Shown here piece after piece: positions 7,881 through 13,368 of a stretch of DNA of 13,368 bases (position 1 is the stretch's first letter; each line of letters starts with the position of its first letter). The stretch comes from Anaerolineae bacterium (lineage in GTDB: Bacteria > Chloroflexota > Anaerolineae > B4-G1 > SLSP01): positions 1 to 13,368 of the forward strand of contig JAFGSL010000294.1 in the NCBI GenBank assembly GCA_016934645.1. The letters are read 5' to 3'. Below the pieces are notes generated by a model that did no database searches, was not told the origin of the DNA, and saw only the letters and a list, made by a program, of their open reading frames with translations. The translations under genes and the position numbers were made by a program.

Positions 7881-9569
7881 CTAGTCGGAATCAGACTCCG
7901 GTTGATCAAGCAGCACAAGACGAGCACCTAGCTCATCTGCGCCAAGCGCCTGGCGAATTTCACGTACTGCGGTCTTCAGCACATCTTCCAACTCCAGCGT
8001 CTCACGAATGCGTCCGGTTACCTCGCTGACCAGGCGCTCACGGGCCGCGCTGCGCTGTGTATCCTGGTACAAGCGCGCACTTTCCAGCGCCAGCGCCGAC
8101 TGTTCAGCCAATGTCTGCATCAGTGCGATCTCTTCTTGCGTCCACTGACCGCTACCATCAGGCTTGCGCCCATCAATCACACCGATGACACGATCGCGCA
8201 CTTTGATGGGTATGGCAAGGTCCGCACTCTCGGCGTCGGCCGCAACCTGCCCCTTTGTCAGTGCAGCCTGCATCTGAGGTGTCCATGTGTTACCCACAGG
8301 CTCTATGGTTTGGCGATTGCTCACAAAACCCAGACCGCTCTGTGCGCTGAGCAGGTTGGACCACGCTTGCGCGGATAACCCACCCAAAGCACGGCGCTCG
8401 GCTTCGGCGCTCTCCTCGACCTGCCGGAAAAGGCGCGCGTTGTTGATCGCTGTCGTCACCTGGTCTGCCAGGGTCTGTAATACTGCGACATCCTCCTGGG
8501 TAAACGCTTCTGGCTCAGTGCTTTGCACGTCCAGCACACCAATCACCCGTCCACGGACGCGTAAGGGCAACGCTGCTTCCGATCGCGTGAGGGGCAAATC
8601 GGGACTAGTAAAAAAGACACGATCCTGGCCCGTGTCCAGCGCAATACGCGACTCACCGCGCTGTGAAACGTAGCCAACCATCCCCTCATATCCTACGCGC
8701 AGGCGATGGTCACGCGCGAGCATCTGCTGCCCCCCCTCGCTAGAAGCGGCTTTTAACTCAGCCCATTCGCCCGCAGCATCGAGCAGAAACAAACCGGTGT
8801 GGTAAAAACCAAACTGCCGGCTGATCGAATTGACGACGTTGGTCAGCAGTGCGTTCAATTCCAGTTCAGAAGTCGCCTCGCGCGCGATAGCCGTAGTGAC
8901 TTCCAGGTAGCGCGTACGTCGAGCCAGGTCTTGCGTGCGTTCCTCCACGGTCACTTCCAACCCGGCGCGTTGTTCTTCCAGTTCGGCGGCATAGCGACGA
9001 GCGCGCTGAAGGGCATCGCTCAAACTGCGCGATGCCAGGTTGAGCAATCCTGCCGTGGCCATGACAAACAGGCTCAGTGGCCACCATTGTTCCATGGGCG
9101 TTCTAACGCCGAGTCTAGTGGGCAACAGATCAGCAGTTTGTGCCAAAGTAATGGCAAGAGTGGCCACCACACTCAGCACGGCAAAGATGATGCTCCCGCG
9201 CCCACCGAGCAACAAGCCCGCGACGACGACAATGACGATATAACTCCAATAAGTCGCAGAGTGCGTACCTCCCAAAAATAGACATACGGCGGTCATCAAT
9301 AGCCAAAAACCGATAAGGAACAAGAGACTGGCGACAGAGACATAACCGCGCCGCATCATCCATAGCAAGCCAGCGTTTACAAGTAGGAATACGCCAACGA
9401 GGGGTACGGACAGCTCCGGATTGGGCAAAAAGAGAAAGAAGAGCCCAGCGGCCATGCAGATACCAACGAAGATCCACAGTATGGCATTGAGTAAAGCTGC
9501 GACGCGCGTCTTCTCTTCATCCCCGGCGAAGACCGGCGGTGATAGCAGCCGCTTGATGTTATTCCACAT
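7881..9569 (-). CDS. Membrane GAF-GAF sensor without output domain (paralogue C)
   Basis: 562 residues, the shortest of the four close paralogues. The N-terminus MWNNIKRLLSPPVFAGDEEK precedes about six membrane helices (26-48, 53-71, 77-99, 106-121, 126-145, 162-180). The last runs into a coiled coil at 183-222 (ELEEQRAGLEVTVEERTQDL), a typical signalling linker. The primary GAF is at about 225-381 (FGFYHTGLFLLDAAGEWA, VGYEGMVGYV, SPDLPLTRSEAALPL, VIGVLDVQSTEPEAF). A shortened GAF is at 393-502 (LAIPIKVRDRVIGVIDGRK), and the conserved tail at 510-552 (GRIRETLELEDVLKTA, ALGADELGARLVL). It begins 13 bases after B with AAGGA 7 bases upstream. It is probably an inner-membrane sensor that detects a cytoplasmic ligand through GAF, or a membrane stimulus through the helices. 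No output domain is seen. Confidence 0.95.
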   Translation of the reverse strand: MWNNIKRLLSPPVFAGDEEKTRVAALLNAILWIFVGICMAAGLFFLFLPNPELSVPLVGVFLLVNAGLLWMMRRGYVSVASLLFLIGFWLLMTAVCLFLGGTHSATYWSYIVIVVVAGLLLGGRGSIIFAVLSVVATLAITLAQTADLLPTRLGVRTPMEQWWPLSLFVMATAGLLNLASRSLSDALQRARRYAAELEEQRAGLEVTVEERTQDLARRTRYLEVTTAIAREATSELELNALLTNVVNSISRQFGFYHTGLFLLDAAGEWAELKAASSEGGQQMLARDHRLRVGYEGMVGYVSQRGESRIALDTGQDRVFFTSPDLPLTRSEAALPLRVRGRVIGVLDVQSTEPEAFTQEDVAVLQTLADQVTTAINNARLFRQVEESAEAERRALGGLSAQAWSNLLSAQSGLGFVSNRQTIEPVGNTWTPQMQAALTKGQVAADAESADLAIPIKVRDRVIGVIDGRKPDGSGQWTQEEIALMQTLAEQSALALESARLYQDTQRSAARERLVSEVTGRIRETLELEDVLKTAVREIRQALGADELGARLVLLDQPESDSD

Positions 9570-9576
9570 AGTTACG

Positions 9577-9581
9577 TCCTT
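9577..9581 (-). promoter_or_regulatory. Ribosome binding site of gene C
   Basis: AAGGA on the minus strand lies 7 bases before the C start codon, in the 13-base gap after the stop codon of B. Confidence 0.65.
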
Positions 9582-9582
9582 T

Positions 9583-12483
9583 TTATACCGGCCCTGATAC
9601 GTCGTCTATCCCTGGCTCTGCCAGGTCCATCTCTGGCGTTGCGAGGCGAATTACCAGCGTTTCCAGATCGAGTGCCTGACGGATCTCGCTCGCTGTCGTT
9701 TTGAGCACGGTTTCAATGTCGAGCGATTCACGAATGCGTCCTGTCGCCTCACCGACCAGTCGTTCCTGAGCTGCGCGACGCCGCGTATCCTGGTAGAGGC
9801 GCGCGCTTTCCAGCGCCACACCAAGCTGTTCAGTCAACGTTTCTATTAGCACGTTCTCTTCCTCCGTCCAAGTCTTGCCTGGTGATTTTTTGCGTAGATG
9901 CACCACACCGAGTACTTGGTCACGCACCTTAAGCGGAACAGCTAACACTGATTCGGTCTCGGATTGTTCCACGACCCGTTGCCCGGACCGTACTGCCTGG
10001 ACCATTTCCGGTTGCCAAGTGTCTTCCGCTGAGGTTACTTCTTGCTGCGTGTAACGATAGCCTATCCCCTGTTCTGAACGCAAGAGTTGGGTCCATGCCT
10101 GCTGTGAAAGTTCGCCATACGCCCGGCGTGACTGTTCCAGCGCAGACTCACTCTCTGCAAACAAGCGCGCATTGTCCAAGGCCACCGCTACCTGATCCGC
10201 CATCACCTGGAGCACAGCCAAGACAGTTTCATCAAACACATTTGGACGATCGCTTTGCAGCGATAACGCACCGATCACCTGCCCGCGCGAGCGCAGCGGT
10301 AGCGCGACTTCCGAGCGTGTATCCGGCAATTCCGGTGAAACAAACCGCACCTCATCCCTATCAGCTTCTTGAGCGATACGCGGTCGGTCATTGGCGATAC
10401 ACCAGGCAATCATCGAAGATTGACCTTCAAGCGGGAGTTGATACCCACGCGCTAAACGCGCCCGGCCGGCCTCACCGGTGCCGGCACGCAACACGGCCTG
10501 CTCAGCACTTTGATCAACTGTAAACAGAGCTACATAGTATAACTCGAATCGTTCGCGGATCACCGTCACGACTTGTTGCGCAAGCTGTTCCGCATCAAGG
10601 ATCGATGCAGCCGCGCGTCCAACTTCGGCAGAGGCAGCCAGGTAACGCGAGCGCTCTTCCAGGTCGGCCGTGCGGCTTGCAACACGGTCTTCCAGACCGC
10701 CGATCAAGTCGCGCAACTGCGCCGTCATACTGTTGAACGCGCGGGCCAGCGTACCCAGTTCGTCTTCACTTTCTACGGGCGCTTCTCGGGTCAGGTCGCC
10801 AGCCGTGATCGCCGTCACCGTCGAGGTCAACGTATTCACCGGCTGGAAAGCCTGGCGCATCGCAAAAGCGACGAAAATACCCATCAACCCTGCCCCTAAC
10901 AAAACCGTAACAGTAGAAATATTCTGGAACCCCTGCAGAGCAGCGCGCACCTCGGATTCTTGCTGCTGCACCACAACGCCCCACCCCTGGCCGATTTCAC
11001 CATCTAAAACATCCAAGTGCGCCCGCCAGCGGATACCTTGTTCATCCATAAAGGTGGCGGATGAGCCTATGCGTCCCTGACGTAGCAACTGTACCGCAGG
11101 ATATTCGGACAGGTCACGAAGTTCACTACTGTAAGCCGGATCTGGGTGCGCAACCACACGGTTGTCCGGCGCGATAACGTAAGCCAACCCCGTCTGACCG
11201 ACCCGGCTGGCCTGCACCTGAGCAGAGATTTCATCCAATTCAGCTACGATGGAGGCAACCCCCACAATGTCACCACTCGAATTCCGGATTGGCGTCGCCA
11301 GGTTCAGAGCCGGACGACCTGTGGTGCGACTGACCAAAGGCTGCATGGTGACCAGTGCGCCGGAACGCCCACCTTGGAACCAAATACGGTCGCTATAGTC
11401 CTGAAGTTCGCCGTCGTCACTGCGCGCTACATTCATACCGTTCAGGTCGGTCGTTTGAACCAAAAAGAGATAGTCATAAACACGGTCTGTTTCGACCAGG
11501 ATCGGCTTTTGTAACACCGGATCCATACTCACAATATCCGGCTGGGCAGCCAGTTGCTGGACCACCAATGTGTTCTGGTTTAGCCAGATGTCCACCTTGC
11601 CCTTGAGCGAGACATTGGCCAGACGAAGCTGTTCGTTGGCATCTTGATTCAATTGACGGGCAGCTTGATTCGTCAACAAGAAAGCTACTGCAATGAGCAA
11701 CGGTACGGCAATCGCCAGCACCAGCAACACCAGGCGCACTTGCAGACGACCCCGCTGCAAACGCCGCTCGGAAACCATCTGTTGGAAGGCTGCATAACCA
11801 TATGCCACTGCATACACAGTGCTGGCGACTTGTATAACGAGAACTCTGGAGATGCCACCCAGGCCAAACTGGACCGCAGAGGCAACAAGCTGGGAAACAA
11901 AAAGCAGCCAGGCCAGCCGGCGCGTCTCCGGCGAAACGCGCTTGTCACGCCAGGCAATAAGGAATGCGATCAGGAGGGAAACCAGAGATAAGACAGCGTA
12001 GCTTATAATGCGGATGGGCACAGCCAAACTGCCATTGGCATAGTCGGCCAATTGTACAAAACCGCCGGCATAGTCTGCATCCAGACCGGTGTACCAGAGC
12101 TGTGTCCCCAAACTTACATCCAAAAGGGTCAGCAAACCCGGTAAAACGAGCAAAGCATATAACGGCCACCACACCCAGCGCCACCGTCCGCGCAGCCATT
12201 CGGGTTTGAGCAAGACAACGGTAAGCAATAACAGGATCACCTGGAATGGCGTTGTCGTCGCTCCTAACCCATAAGTGAGTGGTATGGCACTCTCACGCGT
12301 TACGACAGACGGATCTAGAATCAAACCGGTAAACAAGTTGTTTGACGCAAAGATGAAAAACAACAGGCTCAGGTGACGGTTGGACGTATTCCAAAAGTTG
12401 AGCGCCAGCACGTACAGGGCAAGAACAGACCCGATCAGAGACAACACAAAACTCGAAATTTGGAGTATCGAAGCCAGGCTCAT
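9583..12483 (-). CDS. Large receptor: multi-helix membrane block, Cache, HAMP and two GAF domains
   Basis: 966 residues. The N-terminal block has about seven hydrophobic helices (5-29, 38-57, 78-92, 104-123, 157-178, 190-209, 212-233). A further helix (249-271) leads into a double-Cache-like sensor domain (about 275-520; DYSDRIWFQ near 362-370, GLAYVIAPDNRVVAHPD at 432-448). A helix at 522-543 returns to the cytoplasm. A classic HAMP follows (543-597; FQPVNTLTSTVTAITAGDLT, EDELGTLARAFNSM), then a coiled coil, a GAF (618-777; LPDTRSEVALPL, VIGALSLQS), a shortened GAF (785-897) and the conserved tail (905-950). Cache-HAMP receptors normally end in a chemoreceptor or kinase domain; this one does not. 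R366 and W368 recall the amino-acid-binding Cache motif, but by hand alignment the usual aspartate appears to be Val413, so the ligand is open. The start shares ATGA with the stop of A and sits 7 bases behind a perfect AGGAGG. Confidence 0.95.
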   Translation of the reverse strand: MSLASILQISSFVLSLIGSVLALYVLALNFWNTSNRHLSLLFFIFASNNLFTGLILDPSVVTRESAIPLTYGLGATTTPFQVILLLLTVVLLKPEWLRGRWRWVWWPLYALLVLPGLLTLLDVSLGTQLWYTGLDADYAGGFVQLADYANGSLAVPIRIISYAVLSLVSLLIAFLIAWRDKRVSPETRRLAWLLFVSQLVASAVQFGLGGISRVLVIQVASTVYAVAYGYAAFQQMVSERRLQRGRLQVRLVLLVLAIAVPLLIAVAFLLTNQAARQLNQDANEQLRLANVSLKGKVDIWLNQNTLVVQQLAAQPDIVSMDPVLQKPILVETDRVYDYLFLVQTTDLNGMNVARSDDGELQDYSDRIWFQGGRSGALVTMQPLVSRTTGRPALNLATPIRNSSGDIVGVASIVAELDEISAQVQASRVGQTGLAYVIAPDNRVVAHPDPAYSSELRDLSEYPAVQLLRQGRIGSSATFMDEQGIRWRAHLDVLDGEIGQGWGVVVQQQESEVRAALQGFQNISTVTVLLGAGLMGIFVAFAMRQAFQPVNTLTSTVTAITAGDLTREAPVESEDELGTLARAFNSMTAQLRDLIGGLEDRVASRTADLEERSRYLAASAEVGRAAASILDAEQLAQQVVTVIRERFELYYVALFTVDQSAEQAVLRAGTGEAGRARLARGYQLPLEGQSSMIAWCIANDRPRIAQEADRDEVRFVSPELPDTRSEVALPLRSRGQVIGALSLQSDRPNVFDETVLAVLQVMADQVAVALDNARLFAESESALEQSRRAYGELSQQAWTQLLRSEQGIGYRYTQQEVTSAEDTWQPEMVQAVRSGQRVVEQSETESVLAVPLKVRDQVLGVVHLRKKSPGKTWTEEENVLIETLTEQLGVALESARLYQDTRRRAAQERLVGEATGRIRESLDIETVLKTTASEIRQALDLETLVIRLATPEMDLAEPGIDDVSGPV
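12480..12483 (-). other. ATGA stop/start overlap between genes A and B
   Basis: The stop codon TGA of A (12480-12482) and the start codon ATG of B (12481-12483) share two bases. This is a classic arrangement for translational coupling by terminating and reinitiating ribosomes. Confidence 0.9.
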
Positions 12484-13368
12484 AGACGCACCTCCTCAGA
12501 CGGTGTCGCATTCGCACTGGGGTTGTCAGCCTCTGTTCCCAACCGCACCTCCACCACGTCAACATCCAAGGCCAGCCCCATCTCGCGGACAGCCGTCTTT
12601 AGCACGGCGTTCAAATCCAGTGTCTCACGAATGCGCGACGTAACCTCGCCGACCAATCGCTCCTGAGCCGCACTACGCTGCGTCTCATCCAACAAGCGCA
12701 ACGTCTCTGCCGCCAATCCCACCCGCTCAGCGACAGCCTGCACCAGAGCAAGCTCGTCCTCGGTCAATTCACGCTGAGTATCTTCCAGATGCACGCCCAA
12801 GGCGCCAATCGTCGCGCCACGCTGGGTAATCGGCGCAACCAGCGCCGCACCTGTTCCCGGCTTGCGCAGTACGGTCGGTTCGGAACGTTCCAGCGCCGCC
12901 TGGATTTCGGACAAGACTTCATCGCTCAGCGGCGCGCGGTCGGGGCGACGGGTTTCATAGCTGGTCACAGGGGCCACCTGTGCAAACTCACTCCACGCGC
13001 GCTGCTGATAACGTCGCTGTATCGCTTCCATCTCGCGCAGCGCCTCCTGCGAGCGATTGAACAGCCGCACATTCTCGATGGTGTTGGCAACCTGGTCGGC
13101 CATCGTCTGCAACACCGCGATGTCGTCCTCACTAAAAGCGGCTTCCTCCGCACTCTGGATTGTCAACGCCCCTATTGCCGCCCCACGACTGACCAGTGGC
13201 AGCGCAAGCTCCGAACGGGTATCTGGCAAATACGGATTCTCGAAACGCACCGCTTCGGCCCCCACATCCAACGCGATGCGCGCTTGCCGGTTGGCGATAC
13301 ACTGCCCGATCATTGAATTTCCCCCGATTTCCAGTTTGTGCCCCTGCGCCAGCATTTGTCGTCCCGCC
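12480..13368 (-). CDS. GAF-GAF sensor protein, N-terminus beyond the right edge (gene A)
   Basis: The frame is open to the right edge (about 295 residues visible), so the 5' part is missing. The methionine at 13353-13355 lies inside the GAF motif AGRQMLAQGHKLEIGG and is not a start. Visible are the second half of a primary GAF (SMIGQCIAN, NPYLPDTRSELALPL, AIGALTIQSAEEAAF, LQTMADQVANTIENVRLF), a degenerate shortened GAF (ALVAPITQRGATIGALGVHL) and the conserved tail (ERLVGEV, RIRETLDLNAVLKTAVREM) followed by a variable end. Its GAF is closer to that of B than to C-F (both have SMI..CIAN), so the missing part may also carry Cache-HAMP (inference). No output domain lies at the C-terminus. The final codons contain the ribosome binding site of B. 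Confidence 0.93.
   Translation of the reverse strand, partial: AGRQMLAQGHKLEIGGNSMIGQCIANRQARIALDVGAEAVRFENPYLPDTRSELALPLVSRGAAIGALTIQSAEEAAFSEDDIAVLQTMADQVANTIENVRLFNRSQEALREMEAIQRRYQQRAWSEFAQVAPVTSYETRRPDRAPLSDEVLSEIQAALERSEPTVLRKPGTGAALVAPITQRGATIGALGVHLEDTQRELTEDELALVQAVAERVGLAAETLRLLDETQRSAAQERLVGEVTSRIRETLDLNAVLKTAVREMGLALDVDVVEVRLGTEADNPSANATPSEEVRL
12489..12496 (-). promoter_or_regulatory. Strong ribosome binding site of gene B
   Basis: AGGAGGTG on the minus strand is a perfect match to the anti-Shine-Dalgarno sequence; AGGAGG ends 7 bases before the ATG of B. It lies inside the Glu-Glu-Val codons at the end of A and is the strongest such site in the window, so B may be translated independently as well as by coupling. 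Confidence 0.85.

Noticed and set aside
6129..9569. Phytochrome-like (bilin-binding) GAF domains
   Set aside because: I see no conserved cysteine in the chromophore-binding region of the GAFs of C and D, and the motifs belong to the general GAF sensor type.
9583..9588. TATAAA-like sequence before gene C as a -10 promoter element
   Set aside because: It overlaps the TAA stop codon of B, has no visible -35 partner, and sits within the ribosome binding region of C.
2624..12483. Frameshifts that removed an output domain from each receptor
   Set aside because: Stop codons fall at the same domain position in all paralogues, and the next gene starts within a few bases, so no remnant of a kinase or cyclase could be hidden between the genes.
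13353..13355. Methionine codon as the start of gene A
   Set aside because: It lies in the middle of the conserved GAF motif (AGRQMLAQGHKL), and the frame continues upstream to the window edge.

Overview
The window is a single uninterrupted run of seven co-directional minus-strand genes, read from right to left, with almost no non-coding DNA. All seven encode signal-sensing proteins built from GAF and PAS domains. GC content is moderately high. The wording of the GAF domains (phrases such as FGFYH, ASSEGGQ.ML, NPDLPETRSE.ALPL, VIGVLDVQS and LQTLADQV) is typical of the large GAF-sensor families of Chloroflexota, most likely class Anaerolineae. That assignment rests on recalled family style, not on a search.

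Layout in order of transcription: (A) 12480-13368, the C-terminal part of a GAF protein that enters from beyond the right edge. (B) 9583-12483, a 966-residue receptor with an N-terminal block of about seven membrane helices, a double-Cache-like extracytoplasmic domain, HAMP, GAF and a shortened second GAF. (C) 7881-9569, (D) 6129-7859, (E) 4418-6145 and (F) 2624-4405 are four paralogues of 562-593 residues with one plan: a short conserved cytoplasmic N-terminus, about six membrane helices, a coiled coil, a full GAF, a shortened GAF and a conserved C-terminal tail. (G) 1-2634 is a soluble protein with at least PAS-PAS-GAF-PAS-PAS-GAF, whose C-terminus lies beyond the left edge.

Junctions are tight: a 4-base ATGA overlap (A/B), gaps of 13, 21 and 12 bases (B/C, C/D, E/F), and overlaps of 17 and 11 bases (D/E, F/G). 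Each start has a Shine-Dalgarno sequence inside or just after the upstream gene. The cluster therefore looks like one translationally coupled operon with its promoter to the right of the window. No gene-free stretch exceeds 21 bases, and I see no RNA gene, CRISPR array, transposase or convincing terminator.

The striking point is what is absent. None of the five complete receptors B-F, nor the visible part of A, carries a histidine kinase, GGDEF, phosphatase, chemoreceptor or DNA-binding output domain. Each ends in a tail that looks like the first helix and strand of a GAF domain that then stops. The only visible candidate for a shared output protein is G, whose C-terminus is not visible. My inference is that the array supplies several membrane inputs to one or a few separate output proteins. 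Smaller oddities are a G/C-rich double-hairpin repeat that forms the end of gene E, a 15-base tandem duplication in gene G, and divergence of the primary GAF domain in F.
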